Below are positions 1 through 11,266 of a DNA stretch of 64,000 nucleotides, one piece after another. Under the pieces are notes generated by a model, which worked only from the letters and a program-made list of their open reading frames with translations, was not told where the DNA came from and made no database searches. The DNA lies in NCBI GenBank assembly GCA_001599755.1, contig BCHX01000007.1:2728001-2792000 (forward strand). The letters are read 5' to 3'. Both the position numbers and the translations under genes were made by a program. The stretch comes from Gliomastix tumulicola (Eukaryota; Ascomycota; Sordariomycetes; Hypocreales; Bionectriaceae). Within the stretch, counting starts at the first letter, position 1. Every line of letters starts with the position of its first letter.

Positions 1-1238
1 TCAGGACCAGGTGCGGTAATCATGCTGGCTGACATGTCCGACCGTGTGTAAGGAGGGCGATGCGGAGAGCCGGGTTAGATTTTTGATGACTTGTGAGGTG
101 AATAAAGTACCGTCTCTTGAGCCGTAAAATAAAAATAACAAACACGGTGTCCAGCACGTGAGAGGTGACGTCAGGGCGCCCTTCTCAGGTTCGATTGTTG
201 TTGCTTACGTGTGATGCCTTGTCTTATCCTTCGCGTTGATCAGGCCAAGGTACGCAGTGACGGAGCGGCACCGCACGAATGACTGCGCCTTCGTAGCCCC
301 CAATCCGCCTTTTCGAATCGATCGATGTCTTTGGTTAGTTAACACGTTAACCAGTCCGCTGTCAGACAGATCACGATCGATCTCCAGTCTATCCCCGCAT
401 TCTCACCAAGCCATTCTCTGTGCCACACCTTTGGATGCCTTGCGATGCATCCTTCTACAGCCTGTAGTACTACGAGGATATGAATAGTCATTTCCCTCCT
501 CTCTATATGTGTGTTTTTGTGCCGAATGACTTTGCAGAGCCCCCTGAGCCTCGCCTATCGAATATCCACAGAATCGGCAGTCATGTCGATCACATAACCA
601 CAAATAGGATATGGGAATCACGCGGCGTCCTCGTTTCATGATGGAGATGTGCTGATTGGTCTCATATCGTTCCGCATAAGCATGCTTCGCCGTCTCACAA
701 TGGGTATGGATATTATAAGCACAGAGTCTGTTCATCTTCAACATCATGGTCTGACAGGAAGGAGGGTGAACGATGGAGAGAATCACGACGGTCAAGCGGT
801 TACGAGCTCATCAGCGAACCAAATCTCTTGATGTGAGGCTCCAATGCATAGCCTCGCCGTTTGTGCCACAGTCTTCATAAGCACGAATAGATTCAACTCC
901 TCTTACTGGCGTCATTGCCCCCATCAAACGCTCCTCACCTGCCTTCAATCTCGAAGATCTCGAAGCGAGGCATCTCTGTGAGCCGGACATCCCTAAAGGC
1001 AAGACGTCAAAATGCCGTGGCTGTATCTATATATGGCTATAAGAGCTTCAAAGGACGGCTATAAAGCCGTGAATGGTCGCACTGAAAACGCATCCAGATC
1101 AGATCAAACCATCACATTTCATCAGCTTCCCAAGCCAAGACACACTATACAAACGTCTTCTTACCAACGCTCCTCAGTGCTCTCTCTACTATCTTTTCCT
1201 TTACCTATTTCAACCTTTAGCAAGACAAAACAGCCACC
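1..1238. other. Intergenic region and promoter of the secreted deaminase-like gene
   Basis: No convincing gene is seen here. The last 200 bases look like a strong fungal promoter and leader: TATA-like stretches occur at about 1024-1034 and 1060-1067, followed by a CT-rich leader (about 1155-1225) and a good start context (CCACC before the ATG at 1239). A short inverted repeat with two GTTAAC boxes lies at about 339-354. Short open frames in this stretch have no recognisable protein character. Confidence 0.5.
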
Positions 1239-1910
1239 ATGCGTTTCCAGTCCATCCTCGCTGCTGCCGTCTCCCTTCTGGGGGTGGCACATGCTGCCCC
1301 TTCGCTCGTTCCTCGGGATGACATCCCCAAGGACATGAAGCCTAGCGATGACATCTGGCGCCTGACCCAAGTCGGCCAGAGCACGCAGACCCCTCAGTAC
1401 GCGGCCATCAAGGATAAAGAGATCAAGCAGATCAAGGATCTCTACCTGGAGGCCAGTAAGGCCTTCAACTTCATCAAGGTGCAGGACAACATCCTCACCT
1501 CCGACACCAAGAGTGCGCTCGTCGCCGCGTACTACAACCCCAAGGACAAGACCGTTAGCGTCGGCACGATCCCGCGGCAGAGGGATGTGCGCGATGACAT
1601 GCTCAGCGGGAACACGGGCAAGGTCTGGCAGGCCCACCACAAGAAGGAGGGCCTGGGCAACAGCCTTCATGCCGAGGATCTGGCCTACTTCTGGAACGAG
1701 AGGGAGAGCCCTATCGACCTCGACGGCAAGGACCCCAAGGACTACAAGTACGGGAAGAACGAGGAGGGTAGTGCCATGGTTGCTGTCTGGGGAGTTAAGG
1801 GCTCCAACTCCGAGGCCGTCAAGGAGGCTGCCGGCGGGCCCTACGAGCAGTGCGGCAACTGCGCTAAGCTGGCCAAGTCCCTCGGTGTCTACATGAAGGC
1901 CCCCAAATAA
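1239..1910 (+). CDS. Small secreted protein with deaminase-like HAE...CxxC zinc motif
   Basis: Intronless gene for 223 aa. Residues 1-20 form a clear signal peptide (hydrophobic core, AHA-A cleavage region), so the product is probably secreted. The mature part holds H144-A-E146 and, 59 residues later, C205-G-N-C208, preceded by a beta-strand-like segment (MVAVWGV, 180-186). This order (HAE, strand, CxxC) is the zinc and catalytic signature of the cytidine-deaminase-like superfamily, whose secreted members include YwqJ-type and other polymorphic-toxin deaminases. The conserved Pro before CxxC is replaced by Gln (EQCGNC), so assignment rests on motif spacing, not on a full match. Substrate is unknown. 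The start at 1239 is in a strong context and gives the signal peptide. The assignment to the deaminase fold is an inference; the secreted nature is well supported. Confidence 0.8.
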   Translation: MRFQSILAAAVSLLGVAHAAPSLVPRDDIPKDMKPSDDIWRLTQVGQSTQTPQYAAIKDKEIKQIKDLYLEASKAFNFIKVQDNILTSDTKSALVAAYYNPKDKTVSVGTIPRQRDVRDDMLSGNTGKVWQAHHKKEGLGNSLHAEDLAYFWNERESPIDLDGKDPKDYKYGKNEEGSAMVAVWGVKGSNSEAVKEAAGGPYEQCGNCAKLAKSLGVYMKAPK

Positions 1911-2286
1911 GCGTCTTCGACGACGACGACTAGGGGCATATACTGGCCTGCTGTACTACTGTCTCAAAACTGAGGCAGATGAGAGCATAGGGCGCTGCCC
2001 CCTATGGCTTCCCCGGCTCTGTTTCAGGTCTAACGATTAACCTCCTTGATGGAAGTGGCAGATTTGGTGCTCATTGCACTAGTTAATCACCCTTGACGGG
2101 TGTGGTTTCTTGTCCTTTTTTTCTCTTGTCTTTGTGCTTTGCTTTCTTGTTTTTCTTTCCTTGTTCTCCTGTTTCTATATCTGTTAAATGCTTAAAAAAT
2201 TGACCGGTCATTCAAAATTTAAGATGTCGAAACTTATGGTCCCAACTCCATTACCTTTAGAGATCCCGTCATAACACCTAGTAAGA
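1911..2286. other. Intergenic region between convergent genes
   Basis: Holds the 3' untranslated sequences of the two convergent genes. A T-rich stretch at about 2110-2180 is compatible with transcript ends. Nothing else is recognised. Confidence 0.5.
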
Positions 2287-3613
2287 CTATCTAGGCATTC
2301 TAGCTAGCTCATCTATCGAACGCTGAGCCTCCCCAGTCATCTCAAATCTCTCCTTGGCAGCCTGCATCGCAAGGTACTGAGGCCAGAGCGGCGAGGTGGG
2401 CGTAATATTCCACATGTTTGCCTCGGCCCGCTGAAGCTCCTCTTCCGAGACCCTGGGAAAGCCTTCTCTGTCCTGAAAGCCGCTTAGGCTAAGGATCCGT
2501 CTATCCATAAGTTCGGGCCAGTCCAAGCTCTCGAAAACGTCCTGGTGGTGGCGAGATTCCGGCTCGATGACCCTCTCGTATCTGTCCCTGAAGATGTAGT
2601 GATGTGCGAAAGCCTTGTTAGGGTCCCATCGGGGGCGATTTTCTCTGGTTGCCTTGATAGGCAGCGGGCAGTCGAGCGTATGATCGGAATCGGTGAGAAG
2701 GAAATCGACAAGAGCGTCGAATTGTTCCTTGGTGGGAGGGAACAGTGTCGCTGGGTTGGCGCGAGCATCACTATGTATCCAAACAGAGTGGCACTACAAG
2801 ACGTTGGGAGTTAGCACCTAACGAGGAAGCGGAGCATAAATGATGAAAAACTGGCTTGGACTCACTTCATTCTCGCTTTCTCCGCGGTCAAAGACGATCA
2901 CGCCGCCGAAAAGCTGACCTTCCACCCAGTAACCTGCCACGTCTGCGAAGCCTTGGGGGTAGTCCTTGCTGTTCTGGTATGCCTGGTGGGCAAATGCAAT
3001 TTCGGGGTAGTATGCATACTTCCGGGACTCTACGCCCTGCCTTTGCTCTTCGGTGACCTGGCGCTCCCATTCGGCGTAGAAGCTGTGGGGGTGAGTTCCC
3101 TTGTCGAGCCCGTACAGATAGGCGCCGATCTGATGGCATGCGACTACGACTAGCTCGATGAGACGAAGCTTGAACTGGTCTGAGCCGTCAGGTGCCTCCT
3201 GAAACGCACTGAGAGGCTGGAAACCCGTGTTAGCATGTAGCTACGTCCCCGCCTAAATATGTGCGCGCAATCCAGGAAGGTCAAGGGAACAGAGTAGTAG
3301 CCAATACCGTTAATTGAAATCTTAAATCGGAGAAGGAAAACTCTTTGCGAAATTCGCGTGCTTTTTCCAGCGACCCCGGGCAGAGTTCCTTATGTGGTAG
3401 TGTGTTGACAGGGTGGTCGTCCATCCAGGGGAAAACCCCATTGTAGACTTCTGCTAGAGGCAGACCATCGAAGATTTGGCCGTACACAAGCTCAGCCACG
3501 TCAGTCCCAAGCACGTTTTCGACGGCGCGCTTCAGGATCTCGGCGTGGTGCTCGTCAAGGATGTCTTGGCTTTCGAAAAGCTCCGGGTGATGTACCATGG
3601 AAGGAGAGGGCAT
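2287..3613 (-). CDS. Conserved-looking hypothetical protein, three exons (387 aa)
   Basis: Three exons can be joined without changing phase: 3613-3308, 3216-2866 and 2793-2287, giving 387 aa. The introns have usable signals: GTATTG donor and a CTAAC branch site before TTCCAG for the first, and GTGAGT donor and a CTAAC branch site before TTGTAG for the second. The ATG at 3613 starts MPSPSMVHHPELF. The protein looks soluble, with no signal peptide or membrane segment, is rich in acidic and aromatic residues, and has one middle segment with several Tyr residues (YAYYPEI). I do not recognise a domain or catalytic motif and assign no function. The continuous open frame across three well-spliced exons makes it a real gene with good confidence. 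It converges on the secreted deaminase-like gene. Confidence 0.75.
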
Positions 3614-4321
3614 TTTGCAAACTCAGGTAGATATAGAGGAGATTTGGTACTTGGTCGAGAAAGAAGTGGTCAAAGCAAGGGATAAGAGATGGACTGGCAG
3701 CAATGACCCAGGTTTGAATGAAGAGGTGGAAGAAGCGGACGGAGGTGAAGAGATCATGCGGGGCAGTGGTTTGCCGCCTAGTGGGAGAGGTTGACATAAA
3801 TAATTATTGAAAGAGCTACCTATCCGGTACGCATAATGAGCTGGGGCTTTTGTGTCAGGCCATCGGCACTTGCGGCGGATACTGCGGACCAATGAAATGG
3901 TCCCTACACGGCCTCTGTATCATCCGGAAGCCTGCTCGGGCTCACGAAGCGCCTCAGAAGTGGGTGCGTTCGTGTTATCACTAACGATTGCGGATTGATC
4001 TAGAGACACGCCGCCACAGGGGTTGTTCACCGGTCGTGTGGCACTCGTACAGTCGCTTGTTGGGGACCAGCCAGACCGAAGTTGGGGAACCGAGAAGCGA
4101 GCTGGCTTCGTCAAACCTGATGCCAAGATGTCAGTGCGAAAAGGGGCGATTCTGGAGTGTGAATATCATGTAATATGATAATTGGAAGCGAGATTTTGTC
4201 GCAAACTCGTGGTAATGTAGAGGTGTATGTAGTATTGGGTTTTTATCTTTCCATGATTTCTTCACATGGTTGGTCAACTGGTACAGGACGCCTCTAAGCA
4301 CAACCACCTAACGGCAACATA
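3614..4321. other. Intergenic region
   Basis: Upstream of the three-exon hypothetical gene and downstream of the 270-aa gene, both on the minus strand. The small open frames here overlap promoter sequence and show no protein character. No repeats or RNA genes are seen. Confidence 0.4.
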
Positions 4322-5134
4322 TTAATTCAAATAGCCCAGCTCCTTCAGTCGTTCCTCGAGCGGTCCTTCCAGGCTTTCCTGCCTCTTCTTAAACTCCTCC
4401 TCCAATTCATGGGTCCACGGCACGTTATACGTGTACATCATTTCGTCTTGCCACTGTGCCAACTCCAAGGCGTCCACAGTATATGCGTCACCGACACACT
4501 CCGGGCACGGCGCCGAGGTCGCTGACGAGAGGCGTATACTGTATCTCTCCATCTCCCAATGGTGGCGGTCGCAAGCGACCACCGACCGACCACCACTGCA
4601 GAAGCCACATCGGCCGTATTCCAGTAGCGACATGATGTCCGGAAGACCGACGTAAACAAAAAGGATTTCCACGCAAGACTTTTTCTGGTTCCGGATGGCG
4701 TCCAGGTCCACGGAGAAAGTCGCCCCCTTGCGGATGGTCGCCTCGTCGTCTTCGCATTCGTCGGGATTATCCGCGTCCAGACTGTCCAAGAAACCGTTAT
4801 AATTGTCCAAGAGCTTGCCGTAGTGTTCGTTCCGTTCGTAGGTCGGTATGCTCTTGAGATTGTAGGCATCGCAAATGAGTGCATCATCGACTAGCTCCGC
4901 CCTGGGTCTAACAAGGGCATACTTGTCCTTCCTGGGCTCTTGGAGCGCGGCCGCGATGATGGCATCCCACACCTCCAGCGGCAAGGATTTACCACCCTCC
5001 TTGGAGGTGACAAGGGATGGGTGGCGGTGGACGAGGGAGTCGATGAGGCTGAGGCCGTGGCGGGATTTGTTCAGGAGAAGCACTGGCCTGTGCTTGAGCA
5101 TATCCCCTACCCATGACTCGGGGAGGAATCTCAT
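4322..5134 (-). CDS. Hypothetical protein with F-box-like N-terminus and Cys/His cluster
   Basis: Intronless gene for 270 aa starting at the ATG at 5134. Residues of about 51-66 (SLPLEVWDAIIAAAL) resemble the start of a fungal F-box, which would suggest a role as an adaptor in SCF ubiquitin ligases, but the rest of an F-box is not clear. The second half carries a Cys/His cluster in the order CGFC, CDRHH, CPEC, which could bind one or two zinc ions. Acidic residues and a charged C-terminal helix (EELEEEFKKRQ type) follow. No signal peptide or membrane segment is present. I do not know the function. The F-box reading and the zinc-binding reading are both inferences from short motifs. Confidence 0.65.
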   Translation of the reverse strand: MRFLPESWVGDMLKHRPVLLLNKSRHGLSLIDSLVHRHPSLVTSKEGGKSLPLEVWDAIIAAALQEPRKDKYALVRPRAELVDDALICDAYNLKSIPTYERNEHYGKLLDNYNGFLDSLDADNPDECEDDEATIRKGATFSVDLDAIRNQKKSCVEILFVYVGLPDIMSLLEYGRCGFCSGGRSVVACDRHHWEMERYSIRLSSATSAPCPECVGDAYTVDALELAQWQDEMMYTYNVPWTHELEEEFKKRQESLEGPLEERLKELGYLN

Positions 5135-5558
5135 TGTGAGGGTTGCTCGTGGCTTTTTGTTTGCTTGGGGGTCGTGTTTTTAGGTCAGTTAGGTGCCTGT
5201 AGTCTGGCACTCAGGGTTCTGGGTTCGTAGTAGAATGGTAGAAAGAAATAAGAAGATGAAAAAATCTCTCTTGGGCCATTTCACATTGTAAATTTATAGC
5301 TGTTTGGGCCCAGGGAGGCTGGGACTTTAACTTTAGATTTTCTGTTGAGGGAGGTTGGGCATTGTGAGTCCATTAAAGTGTCGTTGGCAGTGGCTGAAGT
5401 ATCGCCATACTACATGAACAAATAATAAATAATGAATGCTTCTACCATGGACACACGAAACCATGGGGCTGGATCAAGGACGGAGAAAGCTGGTGAATGC
5501 TCCTTCCTTTCATGTGGATGATTCAGCAGCTTCACTACCCCATGCCCCCACGCGGGCT
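5135..5558. other. Intergenic region
   Basis: Lies between the 270-aa hypothetical gene and the small cysteine-rich gene, both on the minus strand. It is A/T-richer than its neighbours. No gene, repeat or RNA is recognised. Confidence 0.4.
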
Positions 5559-5756
5559 CTACGTGAAAAATCCCTTCCCCTTGCATTCCTCGCAGGGAGT
5601 GTTGGGAATCGAGACCCTGTTCGGGCATTCATTGAACAGCCAGTATTTGCACTGGTAGTTGGCGGGCTCCCTGTTTATCACGGCGGCCTTGTCTGCACCT
5701 ACACCACCTTCCCTGGTACCATTCTCGGCTAGGAGGTTGGGTTTGTCCTGAGCCAT
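5559..5756 (-). CDS. Small cysteine-rich protein (65 aa)
   Basis: Short open frame starting MAQDKPNLL at 5756, preceded by an A-rich stretch (AAAAAA before the ATG). The C-terminal half has four Cys in the pattern YQCKYWLFNECPN...TPCEECKGKG, with spacing that suggests a small zinc-binding knuckle. An in-frame ATG exists upstream at 5927 (122 aa), but the added residues look like untranslated leader. No signal peptide is present, so it is probably intracellular. Function is unknown. Compact Cys spacing within an aromatic, charged context argues that this is a real small gene and not a chance frame. Confidence 0.55.
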   Translation of the reverse strand: MAQDKPNLLAENGTREGGVGADKAAVINREPANYQCKYWLFNECPNRVSIPNTPCEECKGKGFFT

Positions 5757-6030
5757 TTTTTTTAATACTAACGTAATGCAAATTCTCGTGTCTGATGCAC
5801 CTGGGGACACAAGGTTCTTTGCAGGAGATTTAATGATGGCTGTGGCCTGGGGAGGGGGGAATGGGCAGATCCGGGATAGTTGAGACTTTAAGTATCCTAG
5901 ACAGGAGCCTGAATCACTATTTAACATAGTTGTTCGTCACAGACGTTCTGTGTTCTCTCCAGAGCTCGAAAGTGATTCGTGAATTAAGTAGAATATAAAA
6001 TAGAGATGTATCAATGCTGGGCCCTGAAGG

Positions 6031-7700
6031 TCACGAACTAATCAATCTCGTGGTGGACGATGATAGCGTGCTCGTAGGTCTGCCGCCCATCATCTCCGTC
6101 GCGCCCACCATACGAGGATGCTGCACATTACTCACGTCAACCCGTGCAATCTCGTCGGCGGCGAAGATGAACGGAACCTCCCTATCGCAGCTCTGCCAGC
6201 CATGCACCCCGGCGCCCTCGTTGGCCATCCTCAGAAGCTGCAAGTTCCCGTACGCGATCCACTCAGACACGAACGACCATTTCTTCTTCTGCCTGAGCCA
6301 TATGACGACCCTGAGCAGGAGCTACGGCACGACGATCAGAAATCTGCCTTACCTTCGCGAGCGTGATGAATCCCGGACGGCGGAAGTTCTCAAACTCGGT
6401 GTGCTTGATCTTCTGCATGTTGCAGATCTCGTTGGTCTCCTCGGGGCCGCGCAGCAGATCACGGTGGTGGAGAGGCCCCGTGGCAAACCGCACAAACTCC
6501 TGCTGCAGAGCCGCCAGGCCAATGTCCACCCAGTACTGGACCTCTCTCTTCCACTGGTCGTTGGGGACCGGGTTCTGCAGCCGGTAGAAGGTCCCGGGGT
6601 CCTTCATCGCCCGGAGGGCGCTGACGCCGACCGTGCCGATCATCTCCGCTATTGTCCCGGCACTCGCAAGCCCCCAGAGCGTGAGCCGAAGCGTCGCCCG
6701 CTGTTTGCGATTGAGATCGGGGGCCTCGCTCAACTATTCGCCGTTCGAATCGGGGACAGGATTAGTTGGTGAGAAGAAGGGATCGGTACAAGGGCCGCCG
6801 TTGAGACCCTTGGTCACGATATTGGCGTTATGGAAAAATATTATAGAGATGTGGTGGTTGGAGACATTAAGCTCGGGGATCGGCCGCCATTGTATGTTTG
6901 CTTCGTATGCACTATCATGGCATTAGCAACCACCACCTGAAAGCACGCAACGGGTGGACTTGATGTACTAACTGAAGGGTGTATCTCCTAGAATTTCAAA
7001 CGTTATGTCAGCATGGGCTTCGATTTATCTGGCCCTTCTGGGCGCGCGCGTTAGACTTACTGCATGCCTGCCGACGCGTGAGAGTATCCCCAGAAAGTGT
7101 CACTGTGGTCAAAAACGGACCCGAGACGTACAGCCATTCGACCTTTGTCCGTATCCTAGTGTGAAAACCTGCCTGTTAAGTTCAAAGGAGCGCAAGTCAC
7201 GTTCCTGTCAAACTTGATCCTGTCAGAATGCTCTGCATTGAGCCCCAAGCCCTTATGAGAGTCCAGTCCCATCGTCGTGACTCTGACCGCCGGTTGGTCT
7301 GTGATGCCGAGGCAGACCTCTTCCGCAAACGGGCAAGGGACATCAGACTTGTTCGTCTCAAGTTTCCTGCTGACAAAGTAATTCTCACACAGCTCTGAGG
7401 GTGTCTCGATGGCGTAGCAGGCGTCATTGTATTGCGTGGCCATGTACCACCGGTGCGCAACGTCTGCTGTTCGGATGACACTCTGCGTCTTGTTCGGCTC
7501 GTTTGGCACGTCATATAGGCCGCACCTGTCGCTCTGTATGAGGACCTCGTTGCCCTCTCGTGCAGTAAGACAAATGTTGTGAGGAAGGGCAGCGCGACGA
7601 GAAAAATGCCTGCGGTGAGCAGGGCAAAGAGGGCCGTTCGGAGGACGCGTGAGGATAGCCGAGGTTTGTAGGACTAGGACCTGTACGCATGCCAAATCGA
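6031..7700 (-). pseudogene. Decayed multi-span membrane protein gene
   Basis: Fragments of one large fungal membrane-protein gene lie in order on the minus strand. From the 5' side: a hydrophobic segment (about 7650-7570) in one frame, then after a frameshift an extracellular-type domain with paired Cys (CYAIE..., CPFAEEVCLG, CAPLNLTGRFSH) ending at a TAG at 7158-7156. The same frame goes on after that stop, through a probable intron (GTAAGT...CTAG), to a WRPIPELN segment and a second TAG at 6736-6734. It then continues through a helix-rich part and a final exon (6288-6031). The order of motifs matches what I know of large fungal membrane proteins with a Cys-rich ectodomain. The C-terminal membrane segments expected near FITLAK are missing. 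With at least one frameshift, two stops and missing helices, it is almost surely non-functional. Confidence 0.65.
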
Positions 7701-7769
7701 CGTGTACCTTCTCACAATGGACAAGAAGTCTCCCGAGTTGCGCAAAGCAGTCTGTCTCTGATGCCATCT

Positions 7770-8459
7770 GGCGTCGCGGAGATGTTTATTAGCTATATTC
7801 GGTGTCAAGGTCGCGAGCGCCCTGGCCACATCAAATCACATTTGGCGCAAGTCACCGCCGAGGCTTCGGGACGAAGGGAAACATCCTTGAACACACCAAG
7901 CTGAGATACGTATTGATAGCAGGCGAGGAAGTAGAATAAGGCAGGCGCGATTATCAGGGCAGATCAATTAGTATGTCGCATTCTTAGTCCAAATTTCACC
8001 CATTGATCGGGGCCCTCTCCTTCAAAGTAACATAGCTCACGGTGCCCTCCAAATTGCCGATCCAGAATGACCGGCTACTCGCCGCCAAGTTAAAGAAAGA
8101 AACCCAAGGCCGTAATTGCTTGTACCATAAAACGAAAAGAAACATCAACCAGCAACTCTACGGGTGGTGCCTCAACGCGCGGATCATAACATTCGGTCGC
8201 AGCTACAGCACAACGGCCTCCCTGGTGTTTTGATGGCCAAGGTGGACTATTACGTCGCCTCCCCTCCGAACTCGAGACGTTCCAGCAAAAAGTCATTCTC
8301 GCCTCGTAGCTCTAAGGAGAGAGGCTCAACCCGACTAGTGTAGTCTCTACCATAGGAAGTTTTGAGAGTGGTTGCATCTCCCTATCGCTTGGAATAGGGA
8401 ATGGCAAACTCATAACTGGAGAACCGTTTCTGAAGTTTCTGACCGTGTCTTTTGAATGT
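7770..8459. other. Intergenic region with possible pseudogene remains
   Basis: May contain the unrecognisable 5' part of the decayed membrane-protein gene. No intact gene, repeat or RNA is seen. The 3' flank of the NACHT gene on the minus strand lies at its right end. Confidence 0.35.
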
Positions 8460-11266
8460 CTAGGCAGACGAGCCGACATAGTCGTTAAACAGGAGGTCAG
8501 CCACGTCCGAGTACCACGCAGCCCACGCCGGACAGGTTTGGAGTTGTTTCTGGGCCGCGGCGCGCAGCTCCGTCCCCAGCTGGGCGTAGGAGCAGCGGCT
8601 CCCATCCTCGGAGGTCGGGGCCACTCCGCTGTCGAGCATGGCCTTCACGAGCCCCAACCGGCCCGCGGGGTCCAGGACTCCCCCCGCGGCCAGAAGGCCT
8701 CTATCGCCCAGCAGTATCGGCGGGCGGTCAGCCCCCCAGTTCAGGAAGATGGCGTACCGGAGATACCGGTCCCAGAACTCTACCAATTGGGGTTTGCATT
8801 GGCGGCGCCCGGGACTGTTCATGGTCACGCCAAGGGCGGCGACGGCGGGCCGGATCTCGACATTCTTCAGGAGGGGACACCCGGAGCCTGCGAAGGGCCA
8901 AGGGAATTCAAAATCAAGGTTACCGTACCAGAACCCCCAATCTGTCATCTCGTTGCGGAACTCAGCCAAGCACGCTGCGGCGGCGACCAGCTCCTGAGCA
9001 TTCGTTTTTTTATCAACGGCTGTCGCGAGCCTGCCAGCGTGGTATATGACGTTAACGAACAGGTATACCTGCCCCGTGGGCGCATCTCCGAGCTGATCGA
9101 TCTCTTGGCTCCGGTGGGTGCGGGCGGCAAGGAGGCGAAAGGCCTTCATCAACTGAACATGGGGATTGAAGCCCTGTGCATGCGGGAGCAGATCCTGCTG
9201 GAGCCTCCATTCATGTGCAGTCCGGTGCAGATAGCCGACACAGCCCGTTGAATCCACCCCAAGCAGCCCATACGTACGACTGTGTAGTCTCCTAGTAATC
9301 GCCGTCCGCATGTCCACCATCTCGCCGCTCGTAAAGGGGCCCTGGGGTGGTAGTGCCAAGGGCTCATCATGCATTTCCCCCTCCATCCAGAGAGTCGCGT
9401 AATGCAGCTTTTTCTGATGACTGGCCTCCGTGAGGAGAATCATCCTCGAGGCTTCTACCCGCATGGACGGGTCAACACGATTCCAGATATGATCGTAAAG
9501 GTCCACCATCTCTTCGGGTAGATCTTCAATCACCTTCTCCAGCTGCGCAGTGGTATCGCCTCGGTCAAGACCTCTAATGACAAGCTTCGTCACCACCGTT
9601 GCCCATAGGAAGACGCCCCCTGCCTTTTCCAGTATGGCATCCTTCAAACGCTGGGACTCTGGGCCCCTCTCGGTGTAGGCCTCGCAGTCGGCGAACTCCC
9701 GAGATACAACGGTGCCCACGGCTGCCTGTGTGAGGCGGTGCAACTCCATTGAGGGAAAATCCCCGAGCGCGTCCTGGAATTCAGGCCACGGGCGACTCGC
9801 GGCGCACACCTTGATTGTTTTTTGAGAGGCTTCCACCATCCTCAGGATTTCGTCAACGAGCTGCTTGGGAGGCGATGAAAACTCGTCTAGTCCGTCTATG
9901 AAGATGACCACTCGGAGCGAGGGGCATGTTGCAAGCAGGTTTGAGACGCCCTCGGCCAGCTCTTCGCTAGTCCAATCTCTAGGGCAAGGATGGCTTCGTA
10001 AAATGCGGTGGAACATGCATCTTTTCGGCGTGATGATGGAGATGAGCGTCGGATCCCGCAGCACAGCTTCATATAGGATTGTTCGCCTCAGCCCATCGAT
10101 GGACCTCTGAGCCCCAGACTTTGCCGGATACCATGCGTAGTAGCCTAAAACTAGCAAACGTCGGTTCGAGGCCGTCTGGCGCCAAAGGGATAGAAGCTTC
10201 TCCAACTTCTTATCAGTCTGGATATACTTCATCAAGGTTGACTTTCCCGAACCAGCCTTTCCAGTAATCCAGTAGATGCTCGCGTCCTCACTCCGGAGCC
10301 ACTCGGTAAAGCTGTCCCACAGAGGCTGGCCATCTTCAAGAGGCGGCTTCCGCCAGACCCATGATGGCATATTATGATAGGCCATCGGTATGTCGTGATA
10401 GCGCTTGTGAAGTTCGTCGAAATGGAGGGACGACATGACGGCGCTGGCTATGTTCCCATCATACTGGTCTTTCGCATCAGCAGTCGTGGGTAAGGTTTGC
10501 GACGTTTGATCCTCGCAAATCCTTTGGAACACAAGCTCCGCCAGATTTCCGCAGGCTGGGTGTGTCGGGGGTAGGAAGAAGTCGCCGTAGGTTCGTTTGT
10601 CGTCCTTTTCATCTGGGAACTCGTCGTGCAGATCGCATCGGACTTGGTGCAACTTCTCGGTCATCTCCCGAACCTGCCGCAACATGACATCCATGCCTCC
10701 GTTCTCGTAGCGTCGAGACTCTTCGCTACTATGTGTTCAGCAGTTGTATCGGTTGCCTCCCTTCGTGCCGTCCAAACTATCAATTTTTTCTTTGAGACTG
10801 GTATCCGTGGAGATACGTACCATAGACAGGTCAGCAAGGTGGTGTGCAGTGTGATCCTAGCCTCCCCCAGATCCAGTATGAAGTTAATGGTTCGATCCTC
10901 GCCCATGACACCTTTGATAGCCTTCCGAAAGGAAGTCAGGAATGTTCGCCGCGTACTCGCATCGAGGGTCAACTTTGCAACGGCCTCGCGAAGCTCCTCG
11001 GCCCTTTGCCGACAGACGGAGCAGACATCGTGTAGATTTCGACGGGCCGTCGAGAGCGGGATCGCCGCGTCGGGTGATGGATTTGTCGCGTCTAGCTCTC
11101 GGCACTGCTCATCGAGGGTCGTCGCAATCTGGCGGAGCGAGCGCTGACGGTCGGTCAGGCCGTCGACCGAGGACGATATCTTGTGTTTGCCGTAGATCAG
11201 TTTGACGCTGAATTCCAGGAAAGTGATGGACGCTGAGGCGACGCCGATGGCGCTGGTCGGGTCCAT
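8460..11266 (-). CDS. NACHT-domain STAND protein (NOD-like receptor), two exons
   Basis: Two exons, 11266-10821 and 10728-8460, joined in phase by a GTACGT donor and a CATAG acceptor, give 904 aa. Residues 1-150 are an all-helical N-terminal domain starting MDPTSAIGVASASITFLEF, typical of fungal STAND proteins. A NACHT NTPase follows: the P-loop GKAGSGKS is at about 305-312 and Walker B VVIFIDGLDEF at about 422-432. The C-terminal third has the HRTAHEW-type motif often seen after NACHT in fungal proteins that lack ankyrin or WD repeats. No repeat domain is visible, so it may act by oligomerisation with its N-terminal domain as effector. Proteins of this kind act in non-self recognition and programmed cell death; the specific role here is inference. 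It is divergently arranged with the next NACHT gene. Confidence 0.88.

Noticed and set aside
8445..9251. 268-aa plus-strand frame opposite the NACHT gene
   Set aside because: Antisense shadow of the C-terminal part of a well-supported NACHT protein.
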